Below are positions 52,822 to 61,640 of a stretch of 64,000 nucleotides of DNA, in pieces. Source of the DNA: Candidatus Omnitrophota bacterium (GTDB taxonomy: Bacteria > CAIJMQ01); contig JAHJCU010000004.1 of the NCBI GenBank assembly GCA_018812925.1, forward strand, positions 62,001 through 126,000, read 5' to 3'. The first letter of the stretch is position 1. Each line of letters begins with the position of its first letter. The notes beneath the pieces are model-generated. The model was not told the origin of the DNA. It did no database searches and saw nothing but the letters and a program-made list of their open reading frames with translations. Made by a program: the position numbers and the translations under genes.

Positions 52822-53622
52822 ATGAATAGAATAGAAAGTAAATGGAAAGAACTTAAGAAAAAGGGTCTTAAGGCATTTATCGCATTTATTACGGCGGGTG
52901 ACCCTTGCTTAGAAGATACCTATAAAATTGTTTTGGAAATGGAGAGACAGGGGGCAGATATTATTGAGTTAGGCATCCCCTTCTCCGACCCTATTGCGGA
53001 TGGTCCCGTAATTCAAGCTTCTTCTAATAGAGCCTTGGAGAAAAGAACAAATTTAAATAAAATCTTACTCTTAGTTAAAGACTTAAGAAAAAAGACCGAT
53101 ATCCCGATTGTCTTTTTGTCATACTATAATCCCATTTTCCATTATGGTATTGAGAAGTTCGTTGAGGATGCTGTAAAATCGGGTGTTGACGGAGTTATAG
53201 TGGCAGACCTGCCGCCTGAAGAAGCAAAAGAAATAAAAATATTCTCCTCCAAAAAAGGACTTGATACGATTTTCTTGGCAGCACCTACATCTTTAAAAGA
53301 AAGATTGCATAAAATAGCAGAAGCCTCTACCGGATTTATCTATTGTGTTTCTGTTGCAGGAGTCACTGGGGCAAGAAATTCATTAGCACAGAGTTTAAAG
53401 AGAAGAGTTGTGGATATTAAAAAACTTACAGATAGACCCGTAGCAGTAGGTTTTGGTATATCTAATATTCAAACTGCGAAGTGGGTTGCTTCTTTTGCCG
53501 ATGGCGTAATTGTAGGAAGCGCAATCGTAAAGGTTATTCAGGATAATTTAGAAAAAAAAGACTTAATTAGTAAAGTTGGTAAATTAGTTAAAGATTTAGC
53601 TTCAGCAATCCATAAAGCGTAA
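52822..53622 (+). CDS. trpA: tryptophan synthase alpha chain
   Basis: Cleaves indole-3-glycerol phosphate to indole, which is channelled to TrpB. 266 residues with both catalytic acids, E49 (IELGIPFSDP) and D60 (IADGP). The phosphate-binding end (GFGISNIQTAKWVASFADGVIVGSAIV) is also seen. AAAGGAAG lies four bases before the ATG. It is separated from trpB by a repeat-filled 127-base spacer, an unusual gap for a gene pair that is normally tightly coupled. The next gene, a glycosyltransferase, follows after only eight bases. Confidence 0.97.
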   Translation: MNRIESKWKELKKKGLKAFIAFITAGDPCLEDTYKIVLEMERQGADIIELGIPFSDPIADGPVIQASSNRALEKRTNLNKILLLVKDLRKKTDIPIVFLSYYNPIFHYGIEKFVEDAVKSGVDGVIVADLPPEEAKEIKIFSSKKGLDTIFLAAPTSLKERLHKIAEASTGFIYCVSVAGVTGARNSLAQSLKRRVVDIKKLTDRPVAVGFGISNIQTAKWVASFADGVIVGSAIVKVIQDNLEKKDLISKVGKLVKDLASAIHKA

Positions 53623-53630
53623 CTTGGTGT

Positions 53631-54761
53631 ATGATAAAAATATGTCGCATAGCTTATCTCATCACAGAACTTAATATTGGCGGCGCTGAGAATTCTCTAT
53701 ATCAATTAGTAACCCATCTTAATTCTAAAAGATTCTCTCCTGTAGTTTACTCATTAAGCGGTGAAGGTAAAATTGCAGATAAATTAAGAGATAAAGGTAT
53801 AGAGGTAATATGTCTTGGCGCAAAAAATAAATTTGATATCACGGTTTTATTTAAACTGATAAAACTTCTTCACCGCAAAAAGCCATATATCCTCCATACC
53901 TATCTTTTCCATGCTAACTTCATGGGAAGAATCGCAGGCTGTATTGCGGGTATCCCTATTATAATTTCTTCAGTAAGAGTTGCAGAAAAAGAGAAAAATC
54001 ATCATTTATATTTAGATACGTTTACACAATGGATGATAAACAAAGAAATATGTGTGTCAAAGGAAGTAGAAAAATTTATGCAGAGGAAAGCAAAGATTTT
54101 CCCTTCAAAACTTACAACAATTTATAACGGCATAAATACTTCCGATTTTTATTTACTTAATGATAAAGAAAAAAATAAAAAGAAAGAAGAGCTATCCATC
54201 TCTGGGTTCAATCTAATTATTGGAACGGTTGCCAGACTTACAAACCAGAAAGGAATAAAATATCTTCTTAAAGCATTTCAGCTCGTTTTAAAAGATTTTC
54301 CAAAAAGTTGTCTTTTGATAGTAGGACATGGTCCTCAAGAAAAAAAATTAAAAGAATTGGCTTTGGAATTGGATATCGCTTCTTCAGTTAAATTTCTGGG
54401 TTTTAGAGAAGATGCGATGAAAATCATTAATATAATGGACGTGTTTGTTCTGCCTTCGCTTTGGGAAGGTATGCCTAATGTGGTTCTTGAAGCGTACGCT
54501 TTGGGTAAACCTGTAATAGCAACGCAAGTGGATGGGGCCAAAGAAATAATTCAGGATAACAAAACGGGTTTTTTAGTTCCTCCCCGTGATTGGAAAAATT
54601 TAGCTAACGCTATAAAATTACTTCTTAAAAACCAAAAAACAAGAGAAAAATTTGGGAAAAAAGGCAAAGAATTTGTAGCCCAAAATTTTTCTTTGGATAG
54701 AATGGTAAAAGATACCGAAAAACTTTATAAACAGTTAATTTCTCAAATATTACTAAAATAA
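53631..54761 (+). CDS. glycosyltransferase family 4
   Basis: 376 residues. N-terminus AYLITELNIGGAENSLYQL with the glycine loop; donor site VARLTNQKGIKYLLKAF; E-x7-E motif WEGMPNVVLEAYALGKP, then VIATQVDGAKEIIQ. All catalytic elements of retaining GT4 enzymes are present. It starts eight bases after trpA and opens the glycan cluster that runs to the right edge. Close in design to the partial gene at 63538, which has the same opening (LDIGGAERQLVELV). Confidence 0.9.
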   Translation: MIKICRIAYLITELNIGGAENSLYQLVTHLNSKRFSPVVYSLSGEGKIADKLRDKGIEVICLGAKNKFDITVLFKLIKLLHRKKPYILHTYLFHANFMGRIAGCIAGIPIIISSVRVAEKEKNHHLYLDTFTQWMINKEICVSKEVEKFMQRKAKIFPSKLTTIYNGINTSDFYLLNDKEKNKKKEELSISGFNLIIGTVARLTNQKGIKYLLKAFQLVLKDFPKSCLLIVGHGPQEKKLKELALELDIASSVKFLGFREDAMKIINIMDVFVLPSLWEGMPNVVLEAYALGKPVIATQVDGAKEIIQDNKTGFLVPPRDWKNLANAIKLLLKNQKTREKFGKKGKEFVAQNFSLDRMVKDTEKLYKQLISQILLK

Positions 54762-54780
54762 TTTTTATAATAAGAATGTC

Positions 54781-55743
54781 ATGAATATCAAATTCTATAT
54801 TGCTTTGGCAAAAGGAATAATCGCGGGTTATATTCCTGCCGGATTATATAGACTTGTCTCTAAAGGCACTGGGGGAACAATTTCTGCGCGATATAGTTAT
54901 TCTATATGGTTGAGACATCTTGTAATGGCTTACAAAAATAATCTCCCAACTCAACCCGATACTATCGCAGAACTTGGGCCTGGAGATTCTTTAGGCATTG
55001 GGTTGGCGGCATTAATATCAGGAGTGAATAAATATTATGCTTTTGATGTTATTAAATATGCCGATAACCAAAGAAATATTAAAATTTTTGATGACTTGAT
55101 AGTTCTATTTAGGAAACGCGAAAAAATCCCGGATGAAACCGAATTTCCAGAAATCAAGCCATACCTTGAATCATATGAGTTTCCAACCCATATCTTAAGT
55201 GATGACCATCTTAATTTAATGTTGAAAAACGATAGAATCAAATCTATAAAAAACGCGCTTTTAAATACAGGGAAAACTCATAGCGATAAAATACAAATAT
55301 CCTATTTTGTTCCTTGGCATAATTCAAATATAATAAAAGAAGCTTCAGTTGACATGATATACTCCCAAGCAGTATTGGAACACGTTGAATATCTTGAATA
55401 TATATATGAGACATTATATCGTTGGCTAAAGCCGGGAGGTTTTATGTCCCATCAAATTGATTTCAAATCTCATGGATTAGCAAGTGAATGGAATGGGCAC
55501 TGGACATATTCAGATTTTGCGTGGAAAATAATGAGAGGGAAAAGGTCTTATCTGTTAAATAGAGAGCCTCATTCAAAGCATATTGAACTTATACATAAAG
55601 CAGGTTTTGAGATTATTTGTGATATACAATACAAAAATAAATCGAGAATTCAAAAAAAATACCTTAAATCAAAATTCAAGTACCTCTCTGATGATGATTT
55701 AACTACAACAGGAGCCTTTATTCAAGCCGTAAAGAAAAGATAA
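54781..55743 (+). CDS. class I SAM-dependent methyltransferase
   Basis: 320 residues with a SAM-binding motif I AELGPGDSLGIGLAALI (about 63-80) and the later methyltransferase stretch VDMIYSQAVLEHVEYLEYIYETLYRWLKPGGFMSHQIDF (motifs for promoter of acceptor and post-motif region). An N-terminal hydrophobic segment (about residues 4-24) may associate with the membrane. The acceptor is unknown; position in the glycan cluster suggests methylation of a sugar or lipid-linked intermediate. Usual length for the group is 220-320. Confidence 0.8.
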   Translation: MNIKFYIALAKGIIAGYIPAGLYRLVSKGTGGTISARYSYSIWLRHLVMAYKNNLPTQPDTIAELGPGDSLGIGLAALISGVNKYYAFDVIKYADNQRNIKIFDDLIVLFRKREKIPDETEFPEIKPYLESYEFPTHILSDDHLNLMLKNDRIKSIKNALLNTGKTHSDKIQISYFVPWHNSNIIKEASVDMIYSQAVLEHVEYLEYIYETLYRWLKPGGFMSHQIDFKSHGLASEWNGHWTYSDFAWKIMRGKRSYLLNREPHSKHIELIHKAGFEIICDIQYKNKSRIQKKYLKSKFKYLSDDDLTTTGAFIQAVKKR

Positions 55744-55874
55744 TAGAGAATGGGAAATACCTACTTTAGAGATAGTCAGTAGGAAAAATAATAAACTAGA
55801 TAATAAACCTTTACTTTAATAGGTTGAATGTTTAATCATGAGAGATTCATAATAAATAAAGAAAAATAAAATTT

Positions 55875-57338
55875 ATGGATATTCTACTAGTAAATCCAGA
55901 TAGCCAAAGAGTTAACAATTTCCCTTTAGGGATATTAGCTATCGGGAGTTACCTAAAGAAATTTACCAATTATTCTGTAGAGCTTTTGGACCAAAGTGTA
56001 TTTATAGATTCCCAAGCATTTACCGAATCTCTAATTGAGCAATGTAAAAAGACATCCCTAGTAGGAATTAGTTTCATGACAACCCAAGCCTATTTGGCAA
56101 GGGATATAATACAAACTATCAAAAAATACAATCCTCAATGCAAGATTATAACAGGAGGCCCTCACTCTATTTTATACCCGGAACAAACTATCCGCTATCA
56201 GGATATTGATTTTGTAGCTTATGGAGAAGGCGAAAAGACTGTAGCAAAGTTACTTGAGGTTTTAAGTGAAGAAAACAGGTATACAGAGGTCCTGGGTCTG
56301 GTATATAAAAATAATGGGAAAATTGTTAAGAATCCTCCAGCTTCTTTACTTGAATCAGAAGAAATGCCTAATATTTGCTATGAACTTCTTGATAAAAAAG
56401 TAATAGATTCAATGAGAGATTATATCGAGGTTATCACTAGTAGAGGGTGTTCATATCATTGTACTTTTTGTATCAATAGCATCTGCAGTTTGAAATGGCG
56501 GGGTAAAAATGTAGACCAGATTATTGACGAATTAGATAATATTGTTACAAAGTATAATCCTCGGACAATTTCTTTCCAAGATCAGGATTTTTTCCAATCT
56601 AAAGAGCGAACCTATAGATTAATTGAGAAGTTAATTGATAGAAAATTTTATTTCCAATGGCAAGCTGCTGTCCGAGCAAATTATTTTTCTCCCTCGTATA
56701 TTAATAATGAAATGATCCCAAAGCTAAAAAAAAGTGGCTGTATCTGTTTGCAAGTTGGAGCTGAATCTGGATCTCAGAGGATTCTAAATAAGTTGAAAAA
56801 AGGAATTAAGATAGAGCAAATTTTTACCATGGCTAAAGACTGCAAGGAAGCCAATATTGAGTGTGTTTTCTCTTTTATTATCGGATTTCCCCATGAAAAA
56901 AAATATGATTATTATTTAACACTAAAGTGCATTGATCAGCTTTTTAAAATGCTCCCTAATTGTACAATTATAGGACCACAGCCCTTGCGAATTTATCCGG
57001 GTGGAGAACTATATGAAGAAATCAAGCAACTTGGGTACCAAGAACCTAAAAGTTTCGAAGAGTGGACTCAACGTAATCTGAAACAAAAATTTTCAGACTA
57101 TCCTTTCCAAGTCGAGAACCATCACTGGACAGAAGATTCAGACTTTATAAATTATCTACAAGTTTTCGTCCATTTAGTAAGTAGTAAATTTCTTCCCAGA
57201 CAAAAATTAAAAAGATTGATGATACTTCCCTTTCGTATTATAGCTAAGCTACGTTGGAGACTAAGTTTTTTTAATTATCCCTATGATGCAAAGTTTTATA
57301 ATTTTATGCTTGGAGTTGTACGAAAGATTAAAAAATAG
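55875..57338 (+). CDS. B12-binding-domain radical SAM protein
   Basis: 487 residues. The N-terminal third is a cobalamin-binding-type Rossmann domain (ILLVNPDSQRVNNFPLGILAIGSYLKK, VGISFMTTQAYLARDI, ITGGPHSI, DFVAYGEGE). The radical SAM cluster is C192-x3-C196-x2-C199 in RGCSYHCTFC. Members of this superfamily do methylations, cyclisations or other carbon chemistry on lipids, sugars and cofactors; no B12-coordinating histidine (DxHxxG) is present, so cobalamin may not be bound. Cluster position suggests modification of the glycan or its carrier. A 131-base AT-rich gap without clear features precedes it. Confidence 0.85.
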   Translation: MDILLVNPDSQRVNNFPLGILAIGSYLKKFTNYSVELLDQSVFIDSQAFTESLIEQCKKTSLVGISFMTTQAYLARDIIQTIKKYNPQCKIITGGPHSILYPEQTIRYQDIDFVAYGEGEKTVAKLLEVLSEENRYTEVLGLVYKNNGKIVKNPPASLLESEEMPNICYELLDKKVIDSMRDYIEVITSRGCSYHCTFCINSICSLKWRGKNVDQIIDELDNIVTKYNPRTISFQDQDFFQSKERTYRLIEKLIDRKFYFQWQAAVRANYFSPSYINNEMIPKLKKSGCICLQVGAESGSQRILNKLKKGIKIEQIFTMAKDCKEANIECVFSFIIGFPHEKKYDYYLTLKCIDQLFKMLPNCTIIGPQPLRIYPGGELYEEIKQLGYQEPKSFEEWTQRNLKQKFSDYPFQVENHHWTEDSDFINYLQVFVHLVSSKFLPRQKLKRLMILPFRIIAKLRWRLSFFNYPYDAKFYNFMLGVVRKIKK

Positions 57339-57358
57339 TTATTAAATTACTTACTTAG

Positions 57359-58915
57359 ATGAATGATACTTTAGAAAAAACAGAAAAATGGGGAATTCCC
57401 ACTTTGGATAATGCTTTAAAACATATAACAAAGAGTGGGTTTTTTATCTTTTTTGGTTCTGCTGTAGGAGGAGTAATAGGTTTTTTAACCAGAATATTAG
57501 TCATAAAAAATATTAGCGAGTCAGAATTTGGCGTTCTTTCTATTGCATTGGTGTTTTTGAGTTTAATTGTATGGTTATTTGCTGCAGGGTTAGTCGTGGG
57601 ACTATCCAGATTGATTTCATATTATAAATCCAGGAATAATCTCGTTAAGGTAGAAACTATTGTCAGGACAGCAGTCTGGAGTTCTTTATGTATGGGGATA
57701 GGCATTTCTGTTATATTGCTTTTTATTGGGAGTAAAATCTTTCATCTTTTTTATTCCGCGAACCTTTTCCCCGTATTTGCCATCTTGGTTGGAGGTGTTC
57801 CTTTTCTTATATTTACCGCTCTTTGTATACAAATATTTTTGGGATTTGGCGTATCTGCGCCCAAAATTTATTTAGACCCTGCCAGTTCTTCTGCTATAAG
57901 ATTGGCAACGGTTCTAATAGCAATATTTTTTAGTAACATTTTCGCAAAAGCAATATTTTTAAATATTATTTGGGCTTATTTTTTCTCTTTTCTGATAACA
58001 GGTTTAATCGCTTTATTTTATACTGCAAAAAACCTTCCGCAATTCATAAAATTTAAGCTTATAGGAAATATGGATAAAGAAATTATTCTTTTTTCATTGC
58101 CGCTCCTTGGAGCGGTGATTTTTTCTTTCACGCTTGGCTGGACAGATACATTATTTATCGGATATTTCTATAGCCCAACTGAAGTAGGTATTTATAACGT
58201 TGCGTTTACACTGGCTAACATAATCCCTTTTTTGTTGCTTGTTCCGATTGGTTATATCTATACCCCCATAGCCACGCAATACTACGCGGGGAATATGCTT
58301 ACTAAAGTGAAAGATTTATATTCTTCTCTCTCCCGATGGATTTTTGTTTTTACTATCATCCCCACTTTTGTTTTCCTATTATTCCCCAAGCAGGTATTAA
58401 TTCTTTTCTTTGGTGAACGATATATAAATGCTTCTTTTGCTCTGACTTTACTTACCGGCGGATTTTTAGTCCAAATAATTTTTGGACCCATTGTAGCCAC
58501 TTTGATAGCTTTAGGGAAAAATAAAACAATATTATCAGCTAATTTTATAGGCTTAGCAGCAAATATCTCTTTAAATTTTTTTCTTGTTCCTAAATTAGGA
58601 ATTATAGGAGCAAGTTATGCGTGTCTGTTTTCTATCATACTTGTAAATGTTGCTTACTTTTTGCCTCTTTACTACAAAGACAAAATTTCACCTTTTAACA
58701 AAGATTATCTTAAAGTTATCCTCCTAGGAACAATTTCAATTTTGTTAGTCTATATTCCCGGTAAATTTTTGTTAAATATAAGCACTTGGATGTTGCCTGC
58801 GGTAATTCTTATATTTCTATTGATTTTGGGGATATTATTTTTCTTAACTGATAGCATAACAGAAAATGATAAAATGCTTTGGGAAGCAATTGTGCAAAGA
58901 TTTAAAGGAGATTGA
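57359..58915 (+). CDS. polysaccharide flippase (Wzx/MATE-like)
   Basis: 518 residues with about 14 TM segments; typical sequence of the oligosaccharide flippase superfamily (FGSAVGGVIGFLTRILVIKNISESEFGVLSIALVF near the N-terminus and TDTLFIGYFYSPTEVGIYNVAF around residue 260). It would move undecaprenyl-linked repeat units across the inner membrane. It is the export component of this cluster; no Wzy polymerase or Wzz is seen in the part available, although the cluster runs past the edge. Confidence 0.9.
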   Translation: MNDTLEKTEKWGIPTLDNALKHITKSGFFIFFGSAVGGVIGFLTRILVIKNISESEFGVLSIALVFLSLIVWLFAAGLVVGLSRLISYYKSRNNLVKVETIVRTAVWSSLCMGIGISVILLFIGSKIFHLFYSANLFPVFAILVGGVPFLIFTALCIQIFLGFGVSAPKIYLDPASSSAIRLATVLIAIFFSNIFAKAIFLNIIWAYFFSFLITGLIALFYTAKNLPQFIKFKLIGNMDKEIILFSLPLLGAVIFSFTLGWTDTLFIGYFYSPTEVGIYNVAFTLANIIPFLLLVPIGYIYTPIATQYYAGNMLTKVKDLYSSLSRWIFVFTIIPTFVFLLFPKQVLILFFGERYINASFALTLLTGGFLVQIIFGPIVATLIALGKNKTILSANFIGLAANISLNFFLVPKLGIIGASYACLFSIILVNVAYFLPLYYKDKISPFNKDYLKVILLGTISILLVYIPGKFLLNISTWMLPAVILIFLLILGILFFLTDSITENDKMLWEAIVQRFKGD

Positions 58916-58918
58916 AAA

Positions 58919-59671
58919 ATGTTAAAACTAACTCTAACGCCATCACCATTTTTTAGTAGAAATAAACAATTACCACAATATTACAAAGGTTTGCTTGCGA
59001 AATCAGATGTCAATCTCCATGCTCAATTATTGGTGCATATAGAAAAGTTGATAGACGCTCATAAAGGAAAAATTTTTAGAGTTTTAGATTGGGGATGCGG
59101 AGAGGGTAGTTTTTCTCAAAGATTACACGATTTAGGTTGTGAAGTCATAGCAGTCGATATGAATAAGAAAGAATTTAAAGCAAGTGGTCCTAAATTCTAT
59201 AAATTAAATTTTAATGCAAAGGATGAGGTAATCCAATTTATTAAAGAACATTCAGGGAAATTTGATCTCATTGTTTCCATAGAAGTAATTGAGCATGTTG
59301 AAAACCCCTGGGATTTTTTACGTACTTTAAAGCAATTATGTTCATACTCGACTTACTTATTAATTACGACGCCCAATATTAGTTGTTGGTGGAGTAGGTT
59401 TTGGTTTTTGTTAACAGGGGAAATTTGGGGGTTTTGTGAGTTTTCCTGGTTAGAAATAGGCCATATTAACGCAATCCCTCAGGTAGAAATGGTTAATATT
59501 TTCCGTGAAATAGGATTCTCGCACATTGAAGTATTCTCCGGAGGCACTCTCCCAATTATTTGGGGATACAACTGGAAAAGATTATTAGTTAGTATTTTTT
59601 TCTTACCGTTACAATTCTTAATTAAGAAAGAACAACGCGGTCTAGCATCCTGTTATCTTGTAAAAAGATGA
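58919..59671 (+). CDS. class I SAM-dependent methyltransferase (Methyltransf_23-like)
   Basis: 250 residues with motif I RVLDWGCGEGSFSQRLHDLG, an acidic motif II (VIAVDMNKKEF) and LIVSIEVIEHVENPWDFLRTLKQL, a pattern of the methyltransferase 23/11 group that includes UbiG-like and glycan-modifying enzymes. Its ATG lies three bases after the flippase stop, and the AAAGGAG ribosome site lies in the end of the flippase gene. Acceptor unknown. Confidence 0.87.
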   Translation: MLKLTLTPSPFFSRNKQLPQYYKGLLAKSDVNLHAQLLVHIEKLIDAHKGKIFRVLDWGCGEGSFSQRLHDLGCEVIAVDMNKKEFKASGPKFYKLNFNAKDEVIQFIKEHSGKFDLIVSIEVIEHVENPWDFLRTLKQLCSYSTYLLITTPNISCWWSRFWFLLTGEIWGFCEFSWLEIGHINAIPQVEMVNIFREIGFSHIEVFSGGTLPIIWGYNWKRLLVSIFFLPLQFLIKKEQRGLASCYLVKR

Positions 59672-59725
59672 GGAGAATACGTCTTGAATAAGTATTACCA
59701 TGTAAAATGAGACGTTTGTATTTTT

Positions 59726-60823
59726 ATGCAAAAAATAATGTTTATTATTTCTTCTTTGGGTATAGGAGGAGTAGAAAAAATAGTTATTAATATACTTAAA
59801 AATCTAGACGAAAATAAATTTTCTCCCACTCTTGTTCTACTTGCTTCAGATACAACTTTGCAGGGGGAACTTCCTGACAATATTTCTATTATAAAATTAG
59901 GTATAGAAGGCCATTTTGCTACTTTACGTCTAATCTTGCCATTGGCAAGAATAATTCAGAGAGAAAAACCTCAAACAATAGTCTCTTTTATGTGGGGAAT
60001 TAACTTAATTGTTCTGTTAACTAAATTTTTTATATGTTCCTCAGTTAAAATAATTCTTTCAGAGCGAATTCATTTGGGGAAGGATATCCCAAATTATAAA
60101 TTCTCTTTTCTACGTAGGTTCCTGGTTAAAAAATTTTATCCTCAATCTGGAGCTATTATTGCTATATCTTCAGGTATTAAACAGAATCTTATAGACGAAT
60201 TTGGAATTCCGGAAGAAAAAATAAGGGTTATCCATAATGGAATTGACTTGGGAAATATAGAAACTTTGGCAAAAGCTCTTTTTCAGCCCACTTTTAAAGA
60301 ATATATTATTGCTGTAGGGAGATTGGAAAAACAAAAAAATTATTCTCTTCTATTAAAAGTTTTTGCGAAAGTTAATAAAAAACATGATATAGGATTAGTA
60401 ATCCTCGGGGAAGGTAAAGAGAGAAAAAACCTTAAGATCCTTATCCGAGAGTTAGGATTAGATGGAAAAGTTTTGATGCCCGGAGTAGTAGATAATCCTT
60501 ATTCTTGGCTGGCTCATGGAAAAGTTTTTGTGCTTTGTTCAAAATATGAAGGATTCGGTAATGTAATTATAGAGGCAATGGCTTGTAAAATACCCGTAGT
60601 AGCTACAAATTGTCCTTCTGGACCAGGAGAGATAATAAATGATGGAGTAACCGGTCTTTTAGTGGAAAATAACAATGTTGAAAAATTAGAAGTGGCGATA
60701 TTAAAATTTTTAAATAATCCTTCTTTGGTAAAAGAAATAAGTGAAAAGGCTTTCGCGGAAGTCAAACAATGGGATATAAAACAAGTCACTAAAGATTATG
60801 AAACAGTGATTCAATCTATTTAG
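59726..60823 (+). CDS. glycosyltransferase family 4
   Basis: 365 residues. N-terminus IMFIISSLGIGGVEKIVIN; donor-binding VGRLEKQKNYSLLLKVF; E-x7-E motif YEGFGNVIIEAMACKIPVVA; then NCPSGPGEIINDG, which is typical of the branch of GT4 that includes N-acetylgalactosamine transferases in O-antigen clusters. There is no clear Shine-Dalgarno. It is followed after 14 bases by a methyltransferase gene. Confidence 0.9.
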   Translation: MQKIMFIISSLGIGGVEKIVINILKNLDENKFSPTLVLLASDTTLQGELPDNISIIKLGIEGHFATLRLILPLARIIQREKPQTIVSFMWGINLIVLLTKFFICSSVKIILSERIHLGKDIPNYKFSFLRRFLVKKFYPQSGAIIAISSGIKQNLIDEFGIPEEKIRVIHNGIDLGNIETLAKALFQPTFKEYIIAVGRLEKQKNYSLLLKVFAKVNKKHDIGLVILGEGKERKNLKILIRELGLDGKVLMPGVVDNPYSWLAHGKVFVLCSKYEGFGNVIIEAMACKIPVVATNCPSGPGEIINDGVTGLLVENNNVEKLEVAILKFLNNPSLVKEISEKAFAEVKQWDIKQVTKDYETVIQSI

Positions 60824-60837
60824 GAGGTACATAGAAT

Positions 60838-61638
60838 ATGAAAAAAGAAGAAATTACCTTTTCTTTTGGTAAGAATTGGGAGGAATTTATCAAAAAAAGT
60901 TTCAGCCAAGAAAGAATAGAAATATCCAAAAACTATATTTTAGATTTTCTGGAACTACCTGATTTATCAGATAAATACTTTTTAGACGTTGGTTGCGGCA
61001 GTGGACTTTCTTCTTTAGCGGCATTAGAAGCAGGAGCAAAAAAGATTGTCAGTTTTGATGTTGACTCTTATTCTGTGAAGACTACTGAAAAATTACGTCA
61101 AATGAGAGGAAATCCTACAAACTGGATTGTTTTAGGAGGGTCTATTCTGAATAAAACTTTCCTTTCGAATATAGAACCCGCAGATATTGTCTACTCATGG
61201 GGAGTCCTTCATCATACTGGGAAAATTTGGGAGGCATTGGAGAATACTTCTAAATTAATGAAAAAAGATGGGTTCTTCTATATTGCTCTCTATACAACAA
61301 CAAACAAATCAGCCTATTGGCTTGAAACCAAGAAGAGATACAATAGAGCATCAACATTAGAGAAAAAGTGGATGCAACTCGCATATATTATTCGTTATAC
61401 AATTATCCCTCAATTATTTAGACTAAAGAATCCTTTGCCTTATCTTCGTAATTACAAAAAAAGTCGAGGAATGTCCTATTTGACGGATGTCAAAGATTGG
61501 CTTGGAGGATATCCTTATGAGGATGCGAAAATTGAGGAAGTATTGAGATTTTGCCGCAAGAAACTCTCTTTTGAACTTATAAACATCAAGACAGGGGAAG
61601 CATGTACTGAATATCTATTCCAAAAGAGACAAATATAA
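60838..61638 (+). CDS. class I SAM-dependent methyltransferase
   Basis: 266 residues. SAM motif I YFLDVGCGSGLSSLAALEAGA, acidic motif VSFDVDSYSVK, and ADIVYSWGVLHHTGKIWEALENTSKLMKKDGFFYIALY. AGGAGG precedes the start at eight bases. It is the third methyltransferase in this glycan region, implying a heavily methylated glycan or lipid carrier. The next gene, asnB, starts two bases after the stop. Confidence 0.87.
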   Translation: MKKEEITFSFGKNWEEFIKKSFSQERIEISKNYILDFLELPDLSDKYFLDVGCGSGLSSLAALEAGAKKIVSFDVDSYSVKTTEKLRQMRGNPTNWIVLGGSILNKTFLSNIEPADIVYSWGVLHHTGKIWEALENTSKLMKKDGFFYIALYTTTNKSAYWLETKKRYNRASTLEKKWMQLAYIIRYTIIPQLFRLKNPLPYLRNYKKSRGMSYLTDVKDWLGGYPYEDAKIEEVLRFCRKKLSFELINIKTGEACTEYLFQKRQI

Positions 61639-61640
61639 AA